In this document: positions 27,046 to 36,636 of the stretch, piece after piece | How positions within the stretch are numbered: position 1 is the stretch's first letter | Layout of the letters: every line of letters begins with the position of its first letter | NCBI RefSeq assembly: GCF_003259435.1 | Contig: NZ_QLMA01000002.1 | Span: forward strand, 310,001 to 374,000 | DNA: 64,000 nt | From: Chitinophaga dinghuensis | GTDB taxonomy: Bacteria > Bacteroidota > Bacteroidia > Chitinophagales > Chitinophagaceae | Reading direction: 5' to 3' | Notes under the pieces: generated by a model | Told to the model about the DNA's origin: nothing | The model's input: only the letters and a program-made list of their open reading frames with translations | Database searches by the model: none | Made by a program: the position numbers and the translations under genes

Positions 27046-29208
27046 ATGAGAAAACATCTAGTGGTTTTGCTCCTCCTGATGGCCTTCAGTATTAAATGGG
27101 CCAAAGCGGATGAGGGCATGTGGCTTCCCTATTTACTGGGGCAGCAAACGTATAACGACATGGTGAAAAGAGGCCTCAAACTGACGAAAGAGCAGTTGTA
27201 CAGTATCAACAAAGCATCCGTTAAAGACGCGATCGTTATCTTCGGCGGCGGCTGTACCGGAGAAATTGTCAGCAATGAAGGGCTGATCTTCACCAATCAC
27301 CACTGTGGATACGATGCTATCGCTACTGCTAGCTCCGTGGAGCATAACTACCTGAAAAATGGTTTCTATGCACAAAACAAACAGCAGGAAATCGCTTCCC
27401 CTAAACTGTCCGTACAATTCCTGGTAAAGGTAGACGATGTGACCAAAGAGGTGGAAGAAGCACTGAAAGGCCTCTCCGGCGTTGACAGAGTGCGCAAAGA
27501 ACAGGAAGTCTTCACACAAATCGCTACCAAAGCAACTGAAGGCACCGCCTACGAAGCGAAAGTAGTGCCTATGTTCAAAGGCAACCAATACCTGATCTTC
27601 GTTTACGAACGCTATAAAGATATTCGCCTGGTAGGTACCCCTCCGGAAAGCGTAGGTAAATTCGGTGGAGATACCGACAACTGGGAATGGCCTCGTCATA
27701 CCGGCGACTTCTCCATCTTCCGTGTATATGCGGATAAAAACGGTAAACCAGCTCCTTACTCTGCGGAGAACGTGCCTTTAAAACCTAAACATTTCCTCCC
27801 TGTTTCTATCAAAGGTATCAAGGAAAACGACTATGCTATGATCTTCGGTTATCCGGGCGGCACTAACCGTTACGAAACCTCTTATGGCATTGAACTGAAA
27901 AATTCAGTGGAGAATCCTTCCCTGGTAAACCTGCGCGACGTTCGCCTGAAAGCAATGTTCGAGCAAATGAAGAAAGACCCTGCTGTAAAACTCCAGCTGG
28001 CTTCTTCTTATGCTGGTATCGCTAACTACTGGAAATTCTTTGATGGCGAAACTAAACAACTGGAAAAATATCATGTCCTGGAAGCAAAAAGAAAACAAGA
28101 AGCTGCTTTCATCAAATGGGCACAAGGTAAACCTGAATTCGCCAACATCTTCAACGACTACGCTGCTAACTATAAAGCATGGTCTCCATATGCAAAAGGC
28201 CGCGCTTACCTGAATGAAGGTATCCTCGGCTCTCCTCTTGCTGCCTTCGCAGGTTCTCTGATGGGCGTAGAAAGAGCGCTGGTAACAGCTAATATGCCTA
28301 AAGATGCCGTGCAGAAAGCAGTAGAAGCTGCTGTTGCTGCACGCAAAAACTTCCTGGAAAGTGAAAACAAACCTAGCGATGAGAAAATCCTCGCCGCTAC
28401 CTGCCATATGTTCTACACAGATATCCCGAAAGATCAACAACCTATCGGGTTCTATGAAGATCTGCAATCAAAATATGGCCCGCTGAATGAAGATGCTACC
28501 TACCGCAAATGGGCGGCTAACCTCATGGCCAACACCATGATCTTCAACGACGCTAAATGGGATGCCTTCGTGAAAAATCCGGATGCTACCACCCTCCAGG
28601 CAGATCCAGCTTTCGCTTATGCAAGCGCTTTCGTGAAAAACTACTCCGGTAAATACCTGCCGCTGTACAACCAGTTCGTAGTGAAAAACAACGACCTGGG
28701 TCGCGAATACCTGAAAGGCGTTATGCAAATGGAACCTAACGCTAACAGATACCCTGATGCCAACTTCACCATGCGTGTTTCCTATGGCCAGGTTAAACCT
28801 TATTCTCCACGCGATGCCGTTTACTACGACTACGTAACCACCATGAAAGGTGTACTGGAGAAATATGTTCCAGGCGATTATGAATTCGATCTGCCTGCAA
28901 ACTACCAGGATCTCTACAACAAAAAAGACTTCGGTCAGTATAAAGATCCTAAACACAATGATGTAGTAGTTTGCTTCATCACCACCAACGATATCACTGG
29001 CGGTAACTCCGGTTCCCCTGTTATCAATGCTAATGGTGAACTGATCGGTCTGGCCTTCGATGGTAACTACGAAGCGCTGAGCCACAAAATCCAATTCGAT
29101 TCCAACTACAACCGTACCATCTGCGTAGACGTACGCTATGTACTGTGGTGCATCGAAAAACTGGGTGGCGCTAAAAATATCATCAACGAACTGAAACTCG
29201 TTAAATAA
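27046..29208 (+). CDS. S46 peptidase, dipeptidyl-peptidase 7 type
   Basis: 720 aa from ATG 27046, the start that gives a proper signal peptide (MRKHLVVLLLLMAFSIKWAKA); the longer frame from 26950 would hide it. Periplasmic serine exopeptidase removing dipeptides. Catalytic His in TNHHCGY (His85), Asp in RHTGDFS (Asp221) and Ser in TGGNSGSP (Ser655). Residue 673, in LAFDGNYE, is Gly; in this family Gly at that site goes with DPP7 (hydrophobic P1) and Arg with DPP11 (acidic P1). It is preceded by a divergent region and followed by a strong terminator. Confidence 0.94.
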   Translation: MRKHLVVLLLLMAFSIKWAKADEGMWLPYLLGQQTYNDMVKRGLKLTKEQLYSINKASVKDAIVIFGGGCTGEIVSNEGLIFTNHHCGYDAIATASSVEHNYLKNGFYAQNKQQEIASPKLSVQFLVKVDDVTKEVEEALKGLSGVDRVRKEQEVFTQIATKATEGTAYEAKVVPMFKGNQYLIFVYERYKDIRLVGTPPESVGKFGGDTDNWEWPRHTGDFSIFRVYADKNGKPAPYSAENVPLKPKHFLPVSIKGIKENDYAMIFGYPGGTNRYETSYGIELKNSVENPSLVNLRDVRLKAMFEQMKKDPAVKLQLASSYAGIANYWKFFDGETKQLEKYHVLEAKRKQEAAFIKWAQGKPEFANIFNDYAANYKAWSPYAKGRAYLNEGILGSPLAAFAGSLMGVERALVTANMPKDAVQKAVEAAVAARKNFLESENKPSDEKILAATCHMFYTDIPKDQQPIGFYEDLQSKYGPLNEDATYRKWAANLMANTMIFNDAKWDAFVKNPDATTLQADPAFAYASAFVKNYSGKYLPLYNQFVVKNNDLGREYLKGVMQMEPNANRYPDANFTMRVSYGQVKPYSPRDAVYYDYVTTMKGVLEKYVPGDYEFDLPANYQDLYNKKDFGQYKDPKHNDVVVCFITTNDITGGNSGSPVINANGELIGLAFDGNYEALSHKIQFDSNYNRTICVDVRYVLWCIEKLGGAKNIINELKLVK

Positions 29209-29229
29209 TATTTCACTGCCTGAGCAGTT

Positions 29230-29266
29230 AAAGCCCGTCTCTACCCAGTAGAGACGGGCTTTTTTT
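29230..29266 (+). terminator. Terminator after DPP7
   Basis: A 15-bp perfect stem, AAAGCCCGTCTCTAC (29230-29244) and its complement (29248-29262), loop CCA, followed by T6. Confidence 0.95.
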
Positions 29267-29319
29267 ATTCAAACATTTTTGATTTGCACAGTGTTAACAG
29301 CAAGTACAACCACTCGTGC

Positions 29320-30453
29320 ATGCATATACGAATTTTACTCTTCCTTTGCTGTATTGTTGCCACAACCACTGCATGGGCACAGGATACTGCCACCCAGAAA
29401 CCCATTAATTTCCTAAAGAAAATCACCGTAGGCGGCGTATTCCAAGCCCGTTATACCGTGTCTCTCAATAAAGACGTAGATGTCAACGGAATACATCATC
29501 CCGATACAGAAGACGAAGTAGTGCGCAACAGCTTTAGCCTCAAAAGAGCACGTATTCAAATGAAAGCGGAAGTGAGCGACCGACTTACAGCCGCCGTACT
29601 CGTTAATCTGGCCGACTTTACCTCCGATCCCAAAGGGAAAGTGTTGGAAAATGCATATATCTCTTATCGCTGGAACGATGCCATTCATTTCACTATCGGC
29701 CAGTTCAGACCCTCCTTTGGCCTGGAAGACCTATATCCGGTCGATGTAGTTAAGTCCATGGATTTCTCCAATCAGTACTACGCCTTCGGAAGTAACGGCT
29801 GGCAAAGCTTTCAGCTGGGAGTTTCTATGTTTGGAAGCCTGAATCAAAAAGGAACATTACCCATCAAGTATTCTGTCTCCGCTGTAAATGGTAATAACCG
29901 TAACCAACCCTCCGATAACGATAATGGGAAACTCATTTCTGGCCGACTTGAACTAGGAAAAGCAGAGAAAATAGCGGTAGGACTAAACGGCGGTTGGGGA
30001 AATGTACATAGCAAAGGCGTGTATGCGGCAGGGATAGACATCGCTACGGTAATCCCGCTGGCCCCCAAATTGGACCTGGAGCTGCAATCGGAATACAAGA
30101 GAGGCAATAACCATGTACTGTACTATGGTCTGCCCGATTCATTACGTATCGATCCTATCAGCAAATATCAAATGGGAGGGATCTACATTCTCCCGAATTT
30201 CCGCTATAACATTAAGTATAAAAAGCTGACATCCATAGAGTTTTCTATGAGATACGAATACTTTAACGAAGACATTGAACACAATGGCAACGCACGTAAT
30301 TCCTTCATTCCAATGATTAGTCTGGCCTTCCTGAAAGACTATGGCGGCAGAATACAGCTAGGGATGCAGATAGACGACTACAAACGAGATATTCCTAGTA
30401 CTAAAACGCATACCGGAAACCTCCTAATTCTACAAGTACAATGCAGAATATAG
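29320..30453 (+). CDS. Phosphate-selective porin O/P family outer-membrane protein
   Basis: 377 aa. Start set at ATG 29320, giving signal peptide MHIRILLFLCCIVATTTAWA and mature Gln. The chain shows alternating amphipathic strands with typical porin O/P landmarks: SLKRARIQMKAEVSDRLTAAV, WNDAIHFTIGQFRPSFGLEDL, and a C-terminal strand GNLLILQVQCRI that ends in a hydrophobic residue. Predicted beta-barrel of the OprP/OprO-like family; selectivity for phosphate is not shown here. It stands alone between the DPP7 terminator and sdhC. Confidence 0.85.
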   Translation: MHIRILLFLCCIVATTTAWAQDTATQKPINFLKKITVGGVFQARYTVSLNKDVDVNGIHHPDTEDEVVRNSFSLKRARIQMKAEVSDRLTAAVLVNLADFTSDPKGKVLENAYISYRWNDAIHFTIGQFRPSFGLEDLYPVDVVKSMDFSNQYYAFGSNGWQSFQLGVSMFGSLNQKGTLPIKYSVSAVNGNNRNQPSDNDNGKLISGRLELGKAEKIAVGLNGGWGNVHSKGVYAAGIDIATVIPLAPKLDLELQSEYKRGNNHVLYYGLPDSLRIDPISKYQMGGIYILPNFRYNIKYKKLTSIEFSMRYEYFNEDIEHNGNARNSFIPMISLAFLKDYGGRIQLGMQIDDYKRDIPSTKTHTGNLLILQVQCRI

Positions 30454-30546
30454 CTGCATACAAAAAATGCGTAGGATGGCTAACGTGAACATAATCAGAT
30501 TTTTGCTGTTTCACTCTCGAAGGATGAGTATTCTAAATATTATCGT

Positions 30547-31206
30547 ATGACGCAATCTACACTTACCAAAAAGATCTGGATGGCTTTGACGGGTTTGTTT
30601 CTATGTTTCTTCCTTATCATTCACCTCCTGGGAAACCTGCAACTGCTCATTCCGGGGCCTGCCTCCCAACAACAGTTTAATGCTTATTCCCAGCTGCTTT
30701 CAGGGAATATCATCATCAAAATTATTTCTTACATACTATATGCAAGTATTATCGCACATGTCATTTATGCGATCATAATAACCATGCAGAATGCGCGCTC
30801 CAGGAAAGTAAAATACAAATATGATAAAAGAGGAAATCTGAGTAAATGGTATTCGCGGAATATGGGTTTGCTGGGAACGATCCTCTTTATTTTTCTTGTT
30901 ATCCATTTCAGAGATTTCTGGTATGTATACAAATTTGGCAGCCTCCCTTTGGATGAGCATGGCCATAAGGATCTGTATACTTTGGTGGTAACCGTTTACA
31001 GCGAACTATGGTACGTAATTGTTTATGTATTGTGCATGGTGGCACTCTTTTATCATCTGATACATGGCTTCTTCAGCGCTGCAAGAACGCTGGGAGCTTA
31101 TCATCCGAAATATGTCCGCTGGATAAAAGCCCTGGGCTGGGCGTACTGTATTGTTATCTGTGCAGGATTTGCGTTTATACCTGTTTATGTTCACTTCTTA
31201 AAATAG
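30547..31206 (+). CDS. sdhC: Succinate dehydrogenase cytochrome b subunit
   Basis: 219 aa with five predicted helices, the single-polypeptide cytochrome b type of succinate:quinone oxidoreductase (no sdhD). Heme-ligand candidate His residues lie in FFLIIHLLGN, IAHVIYA, IFLVIHFRDFW and LFYHLIHGFFSAART. It anchors SdhAB in the inner membrane and passes electrons to menaquinone. It is six bases upstream of sdhA in the sdhCAB operon. Confidence 0.95.
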   Translation: MTQSTLTKKIWMALTGLFLCFFLIIHLLGNLQLLIPGPASQQQFNAYSQLLSGNIIIKIISYILYASIIAHVIYAIIITMQNARSRKVKYKYDKRGNLSKWYSRNMGLLGTILFIFLVIHFRDFWYVYKFGSLPLDEHGHKDLYTLVVTVYSELWYVIVYVLCMVALFYHLIHGFFSAARTLGAYHPKYVRWIKALGWAYCIVICAGFAFIPVYVHFLK

Positions 31207-31212
31207 CTGGAG

Positions 31213-33123
31213 ATGCTGGATGCTAAAATACCGGAAGGTCCGCTCGAAGAAAAGTGGAATTACTATAAGTCGCATACAAAATTGGTCAATCCTGCTAATC
31301 GCAAGAAGATTGATGTTATCGTGGTAGGAACAGGGCTGGCTGGTAGCGCTATAGCGGCTTCCCTGGGAGAAATGGGGTATCGTGTGAAAAGCTTCTGTTT
31401 TCAGGATACCGCCCGTCGTGCCCATTCTGTGGCCGCACAGGGCGGTGTGAATGCCTGCAAAAACTATAAGAATGACGGCGACAGCGTTTTCCGTATGTTT
31501 TACGATACCATCAAAGGAGGCGATTTCCGTTCCCGTGAAGCAAATGTTTACCGCCTCGCGGAATGCAGTGCCAACCTGATAGATCAGGCAGTGGCGCAAG
31601 GCGTCCCTTTCGGAAGAGAATACGCCGGATATTTGAATAACCGCTCCTTCGGTGGGGTACAGGTATCAAGAACTTTCTATGCACGCGGACAGACCGGCCA
31701 GCAACTGCTATTGGGCGCTTATCAGGCGCTGATGCGACAGGTACATGCAGGACATGTGCAATTGTCTACCCGACATGAAATGCTGGAGCTGGTAGTTATC
31801 GATGGAAAAGCAAGAGGCGTGATTGTGAGAGACCTGGTAACCGGGGCTTTAGAGAGACACGGAGCTCACGCTGTGGTATTGGCCACCGGAGGCTTCGGAA
31901 AGATCTACTTCCTCTCGACCCTGGCAATGGGCTGTAATGGATCTGCCATCTGGAGAGCGCATAAAAAAGGCGCCCTGATTGCCAATCCCAGCTGGACACA
32001 GATTCATCCTACCAGTTTACCTCAATCCGGCGAATACCAATCCAAACTGACGCTGATGTCGGAATCGCTGAGAAATGATGGCCGCATCTGGGTACCTAAA
32101 AAAGAAGATGATCAACGTCCTCCTAACCAGATTCCGGAAGAAGAACGCGATTATTACCTGGAAAGACGTTATCCGGCTTTCGGAAACCTGACACCAAGGG
32201 ATATCGCTTCCCGCGCTGCTAAAGAGCGCATCGATGCAGGCTATGGCATAGGACCATTGAAAAACGCAGTATACCTCGATTTCTCCCGCGCTATCGGAGA
32301 ACAGGGCGAAGATAAAATCAGAGAGAAATACGGGAATCTTTTCCGTATGTATCAAAAGATTACTAACGTTAATGCATATACGGAACCCATGCGGATATCG
32401 CCGGCGGCGCACTTTTCTATGGGGGGCCTGTGGGTCGACTATGAGCTGATGACCAGCATACCTGGCTTATATGCTTTGGGAGAATCGAATTTCGCGGATC
32501 ATGGCGCTAACAGATTAGGCGCTAATTCTCTGCTGCAAGCCTGTGTGGATGGCTATTTCATCGCGCCTTATACAATGGCCAATTTTCTGGCAGATGAAAT
32601 CCGCACCGGACCCATAGATACGAAGCATCCTGCATTTGAGGCCGCAGAAGAACAGGTGAAAGCGCAGCTACGCATGCTGGAAAACATTCAGGGAAAGCAT
32701 CCGGCTGATTATTTTCATCGGAATCTGGGACGTGTTCTCTATGATAAATGTGGCCTTTCCCGTTCTGCAGCGGGCCTTTCATCTGCCATTGCTGATATCC
32801 AACAGTTGCGGCACGACTTTTATAAGCAACTATATGTACCGCGAGGTTTTGCAATCAATACCGAACTGGAGAAAGCGGGCAGGGTAGCGGATTACCTGGA
32901 ACTGGGCGAATTGATGTGCCATGATGCACTAACGCGTAATGAATCCTGCGGCGCACATTTTAGAGAAGAATATCAAACCCCGGATGGAGAAGCCATGAGA
33001 AACGATAAGGATTTCGCCTTCATTTCTGCCTGGGAATGGCAAGGGGCCAACAATCCGCCACTTTTGCACAAAGAACCATTGCATTTTGAATTTGTGACGC
33101 CTACCGTACGGAGTTACAAGTAA
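31213..33123 (+). CDS. sdhA: Succinate dehydrogenase/fumarate reductase flavoprotein subunit
   Basis: 636 aa, the longer type found in three-subunit Bacteroidota complexes. FAD-binding GTGLAG at 39-44, covalent-FAD histidine at H71 in [11 protein letters not shown], substrate-site motifs [17 protein letters not shown] and [17 protein letters not shown]. It oxidises succinate to fumarate. It is second in sdhCAB; sdhB follows after 25 bp. Confidence 0.97.
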   Translation: MLDAKIPEGPLEEKWNYYKSHTKLVNPANRKKIDVIVVGTGLAGSAIAASLGEMGYRVKSFCFQDTARRAHSVAAQGGVNACKNYKNDGDSVFRMFYDTIKGGDFRSREANVYRLAECSANLIDQAVAQGVPFGREYAGYLNNRSFGGVQVSRTFYARGQTGQQLLLGAYQALMRQVHAGHVQLSTRHEMLELVVIDGKARGVIVRDLVTGALERHGAHAVVLATGGFGKIYFLSTLAMGCNGSAIWRAHKKGALIANPSWTQIHPTSLPQSGEYQSKLTLMSESLRNDGRIWVPKKEDDQRPPNQIPEEERDYYLERRYPAFGNLTPRDIASRAAKERIDAGYGIGPLKNAVYLDFSRAIGEQGEDKIREKYGNLFRMYQKITNVNAYTEPMRISPAAHFSMGGLWVDYELMTSIPGLYALGESNFADHGANRLGANSLLQACVDGYFIAPYTMANFLADEIRTGPIDTKHPAFEAAEEQVKAQLRMLENIQGKHPADYFHRNLGRVLYDKCGLSRSAAGLSSAIADIQQLRHDFYKQLYVPRGFAINTELEKAGRVADYLELGELMCHDALTRNESCGAHFREEYQTPDGEAMRNDKDFAFISAWEWQGANNPPLLHKEPLHFEFVTPTVRSYK

Positions 33124-33148
33124 TCTGTTGATTAAATAATCTTAGTAT

Positions 33149-33895
33149 ATGCGTATACGTTTGAAAATATGGAGACAGGAAAGCAATGAAACGTCGGGTA
33201 GGATGGAGTCTTATGAGTTAAAAGATGTGAATGAAGAGATGTCATTCCTGGAAATGCTGGATGTCTTGAATGAGCAACTGATGGAAAAAGGTATCCGTCC
33301 GGTGGAATTTGATCATGATTGCAGAGAAGGTATCTGTGGCCAATGTGGCGTGATGATTAACGGAGAACCGCATGGGCCGTTGCAGCATACTACTACTTGT
33401 CAGTTGCATATGCGCACGTTCCGCGATGGAGCGGAGATTTATATAGAACCCTTCAGGGCAGATGCTTTCCCCGTAAAATGTGATCTTAAAATTGACCGGT
33501 CGGCATTCGACAGAATCATACAGTCGGGTGGTTTTATTTCGGTAGACACGGGTCAGGCGCCAGAAGCTAATACTACACGTATATCCGTTCCCGTGGCAGA
33601 GTCGGCGTTTGATTCAGCAGCCTGTATTGGCTGTGGCGCGTGTGTCGCCGCTTGCAAGAACGCCAGTGCTGCACTGTTTACCAGCGCTAAGATTACGCAT
33701 CTGGTCAAGCTGCCACAGGGCCAAACAGAGGCGCAGGAGCGTGTATTAAAGATGGTGAGTCAGATGGATGCGGAAGGTTTCGGTCATTGCACGAATACGG
33801 AAGCCTGCGAAGCGGCTTGTCCACAGGAGATTTCAGTACTTAATATTGCGCGTATGAACTGGGAATATAATAAGGCGCATATAATGAGAAAATAG
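33149..33895 (+). CDS. sdhB: Succinate dehydrogenase/fumarate reductase iron-sulfur subunit
   Basis: 248 aa. A plant-type 2Fe-2S domain has [10 protein letters not shown] and the later TTCQLHM; a C-terminal ferredoxin-like domain has [14 protein letters not shown] and [15 protein letters not shown] for the 4Fe-4S and 3Fe-4S clusters. It transfers electrons from SdhA to SdhC. It is last in sdhCAB. No obvious hairpin terminator follows. Confidence 0.97.
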   Translation: MRIRLKIWRQESNETSGRMESYELKDVNEEMSFLEMLDVLNEQLMEKGIRPVEFDHDCREGICGQCGVMINGEPHGPLQHTTTCQLHMRTFRDGAEIYIEPFRADAFPVKCDLKIDRSAFDRIIQSGGFISVDTGQAPEANTTRISVPVAESAFDSAACIGCGACVAACKNASAALFTSAKITHLVKLPQGQTEAQERVLKMVSQMDAEGFGHCTNTEACEAACPQEISVLNIARMNWEYNKAHIMRK

Positions 33896-33909
33896 TAACG
33901 TGTAGGCTT

Positions 33910-33952
33910 ATACGTAGTACTACGTATTTTAAATTTATGGTAGAACTACGTA
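33910..33952. promoter_or_regulatory. Paired TACGTAG palindromes between sdhB and the TIG lipoprotein gene
   Basis: An 18-bp perfect palindrome ATACGTAG-TA-CTACGTAT (33910-33927) is followed, centre to centre 26 bp (about 2.5 turns) away, by GTAG-AA-CTACGTA (33940-33952). The site pair suggests binding of a dimeric, perhaps LuxR/NarL-type regulator. A similar AAGCGTAG-TT-CTACGCTT occurs near recA. Confidence 0.45.
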
Positions 33953-34101
33953 TGTTTTTTGTTTTCACATATCGTAGCTTTGCATCCGTTTGAATACCGA
34001 ATAATACTGTTGCAGAAAAGAGAGCGTTGCATGTGCAGCGGTGTTGACCCCGGTAAAGATTTTGTAACAGGGTTTGTGACCCCCAAAGAAGTATAAAAGA
34101 G

Positions 34102-34473
34102 ATGAAAAATTTAAAATTGTTTGTGATTCCCATCACATTGGTATTGTGCATGTTTGCATGTACCCCAAAAGAAAAAAATGATCAAAAGGCTCCGCTTGCG
34201 AAAGTAACAGTGTCTGGAAATGCTGGTAATTTCATCAGAATTAAAGGACGCGGATTCAGCACTAATAAGCTGGAGAATACAGTCGCATTCGGTGATGTAA
34301 GAGCAGTGGTACTGGATGCCACCCCTCAATACTTGCTGGTGCAGGTGCCGCCTCATAAAACTGGCGTAGTTCCTGTAACCGTAGCGGTAGGAGCGGAAAG
34401 TTCCAATCCAATGATGTTTGAATATAATAACTCCAATGTATTGCTGGCGGTAGCCATTCCCGCCAGACGATAA
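34102..34473 (+). CDS. TIG/IPT-domain lipoprotein
   Basis: 123 aa with lipobox CMFAC (Cys20). The remaining ~90 residues form one Ig-like TIG domain (GNFIRIKGRGFSTNKLENTVAFGDVRAVV core, split by loops; VPPHKTGVVPVTVAVG). TIG domains are beta-sandwich modules in extracellular binding or structural proteins, often linked to further domains; here it is the entire mature protein. It may be regulated by the palindrome pair upstream. It ends in a 30-bp palindromic terminator. Confidence 0.82.
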   Translation: MKNLKLFVIPITLVLCMFACTPKEKNDQKAPLAKVTVSGNAGNFIRIKGRGFSTNKLENTVAFGDVRAVVLDATPQYLLVQVPPHKTGVVPVTVAVGAESSNPMMFEYNNSNVLLAVAIPARR

Positions 34474-34487
34474 AGGCAAGCAAAAAG

Positions 34488-34517
34488 AAACGGGATACTG
34501 CATGCAGTATCCCGTTT
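34488..34517. terminator. Bidirectional terminator
   Basis: A 30-nt perfect palindrome, AAACGGGATACTG (34488-34500) followed by its complement, centred on TGCATGCA, between convergent genes. Confidence 0.85.
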
Positions 34518-34539
34518 TGTATTTTTACAGGTTTGATTC

Positions 34540-35610
34540 TTATTGGGCATCTTTATCTGCCATTCCAAAAATCATCACCAGTTTATTTTTTTCGTACAGA
34601 TTCAAGGTTTGTTCTGCTATATCAAAACGAAATGTTTTACCGCTGATAGTTTTCAGAAACTCAGCTTCTCTTTTCATTGCATCTACACTACAAGCCATTT
34701 TGGTACTCATACCAAGACCCATGGCAATAGTTGTTTTGGTGTGTTTAAAAGTGCCGTTAATCATGTTGCAACCACCACGACCGTGATAACGTCCTGTCTG
34801 TGGATCGAACTCCAAAAACATACCCGCATCAGTGATGGTGTTATTATTCAGTTTCATCAGATTCCATTTCTTGCTGGAAATAAAACCCCAAACATCCGGC
34901 TGTTCAGGCTTTGCATCATTGGAAGCGCTGGAACTTTGTTTGAAAGATAACAGCAGTTTACCATTGCCATACATATTCAGACGACCATTTTCAACACGGT
35001 AGTTGTAGGTTTTGGAATCCAGTGATTGCTGGAAAGTAGATTCATTGCGCATATCTGTTTCATCCGGACAAGCCATCAATGTACTCATACCTCGTTTGAA
35101 AGATACAATACCTGCTTCCTGATTAGCGGTGAATTCTCCGCCAATGCCATTACAGCCACCATGGCCATGGTAGCGGTTTCCAGAAGCATCAAATTCCAGG
35201 TAAATTTTACCTTTGTTGATTGGAGTACCATTCATCTCTACTAATACCCAACGTTTGCCAGGTACAAATGGAGAACCGGTGCTGGTAATAGCTACTTTCT
35301 TTTTCATCAGAATCTTACGCAGCGTGTATCTTACATTCGGCGCATCCATCGGCGGGTTCTTTACTGGGGTAACAAGTACCAACAGCTTATATTGATATCC
35401 CGGAACGTATTTAAATCCCTGGATATTGGAATAAAAATTTGACCATTCGGTTTCATTCTCTACTCTCACCTGCATACAATCCATAGGTGCTACTCCCGTA
35501 CAAGGAACTGTGTTCTCTTTGACATACATGACCTGTGTTTTCGGGGCCTGTTGCTTTTGATCCGGAGTAAACAAAAATGTGCTCAGGGCAATTGCTAAAT
35601 TCACTAACAT
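34540..35610 (-). CDS. DUF4377 plus two META domains, exported
   Basis: 356 aa. Weak signal sequence, then a DUF4377-type region (residues about 25-100, VMYVKENTVPCTG..., CMQVRVENETEW). Two META (HslJ-like) domains follow: RWVLVEMNG...YHGHGGCNGIGGEF...MACPDE near 120-220, and KKWNLMKLNN...YHGRGGCNMINGTF...MACSVD near 250-350. The two repeats share the GRYHGxGGCN and MSTxMAC signatures, so they arose by duplication. META domains are linked to heat-inducible or surface-stress lipoproteins. Function in this organism is unknown. It is separated by 89 bp from the SIR2-like gene. Confidence 0.87.
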   Translation of the reverse strand: MLVNLAIALSTFLFTPDQKQQAPKTQVMYVKENTVPCTGVAPMDCMQVRVENETEWSNFYSNIQGFKYVPGYQYKLLVLVTPVKNPPMDAPNVRYTLRKILMKKKVAITSTGSPFVPGKRWVLVEMNGTPINKGKIYLEFDASGNRYHGHGGCNGIGGEFTANQEAGIVSFKRGMSTLMACPDETDMRNESTFQQSLDSKTYNYRVENGRLNMYGNGKLLLSFKQSSSASNDAKPEQPDVWGFISSKKWNLMKLNNNTITDAGMFLEFDPQTGRYHGRGGCNMINGTFKHTKTTIAMGLGMSTKMACSVDAMKREAEFLKTISGKTFRFDIAEQTLNLYEKNKLVMIFGMADKDAQ

Positions 35611-35699
35611 AAACTAAGATTTTTAACTTTAACAATAATGCAAGCGTTCAGGTTCTGCATTTTGTTACACATGGGCCCGTTTTGCAAAAACGTTGCCAG

Positions 35700-36620
35700 T
35701 TAGGTATAAAGCACGGTTTTTTTATTAGAATCCGCTACAGTATTGTGTTTTATGTCACTCAACCGGTTGATAATTCCCTTGTAATAAGCCAATTTATTTT
35801 TTCCTGGTAAACTCACTACATTGACGTCATTGGCCTTTAATAGGTCTAATTTGAATTTAGATGTTAACACATATTCTTCAGGGATATAGTAATAAAGTTG
35901 ATTAGGAACACTGATATTCTTATGGTGGAATTTCTGTCTGGCCCTGTAAGTTAATAACCACCAGAGATCCGTTTCTACAAAATCCAACGATAATCCAAAG
36001 ATGTGAATATCCTTAGTGAAAAACAGATCAATCCAGGAATGATGAAACACCTGATTGTTATGCATGCGTCTAAGCAAAGACAACTTTGGTACTTCGGGAT
36101 TAGTGTACATAGTGCCTGTAACCACATAATTTCTCATCAGCTGTAATTGGCCACCATAGTGCTCAAACCCGAGATTAATACTCATCGGATTAAGGCAGTC
36201 GCCATGAATATGCCAGTAATTGATATTATCCATGGTGTATTTCCGGAAAATGCTGTAGAACTTCTCCCGGATTAAACTGGTATTGTCCATCGGCGTACTA
36301 CCTTCTAATGTAAATTCATAATTGGTGGTGAGTACATCATGTGGTTGCAGGGCTCTGATAGCGTGGTGGATTTCATTGGGGCGGATTTCGGCTGTTTTGC
36401 TGGCAATAAAAGCTTTGAGATCTTTCTCTCTGATCTTCTGTTTACGGATGGCTGTGAGAAAGATTTCTTCATATAATAACGGGAATGGTTTTTTGTCGTC
36501 AATTTCCACACAATCCTTTATATGACAGAAGGTGAGAATATCTTGCAGCAGATCTTTCCAGCTTTGCCCGGCGGAAATGTTATTGATATCATTTCCGATA
36601 AGTAAAACAAGGTTTTTCAT
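35700..36620 (-). CDS. SIR2-like (putative NADase) protein
   Basis: 306 aa, single domain. Features of bacterial SIR2-like proteins: N-terminal LLIGNDIN (residues 6-13) in the nucleotide-binding position, TTNYE at 98-102 (N100 corresponds to the catalytic/NAD-binding Asn), WHIHG at 136-140 (candidate catalytic His), and IFGLSLDFVETDLWWLL near residue 215, a late conserved NAD-site motif. No zinc-finger Cys of classical sirtuins is seen. Many such stand-alone proteins are abortive-infection NADases, but this one has no effector partner nearby. It is 16 bp downstream of alkB-like on the same strand, so the two are probably co-transcribed. Confidence 0.72.
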   Translation of the reverse strand: MKNLVLLIGNDINNISAGQSWKDLLQDILTFCHIKDCVEIDDKKPFPLLYEEIFLTAIRKQKIREKDLKAFIASKTAEIRPNEIHHAIRALQPHDVLTTNYEFTLEGSTPMDNTSLIREKFYSIFRKYTMDNINYWHIHGDCLNPMSINLGFEHYGGQLQLMRNYVVTGTMYTNPEVPKLSLLRRMHNNQVFHHSWIDLFFTKDIHIFGLSLDFVETDLWWLLTYRARQKFHHKNISVPNQLYYYIPEEYVLTSKFKLDLLKANDVNVVSLPGKNKLAYYKGIINRLSDIKHNTVADSNKKTVLYT

Positions 36621-36636
36621 ACGATGTATTCGGTTT

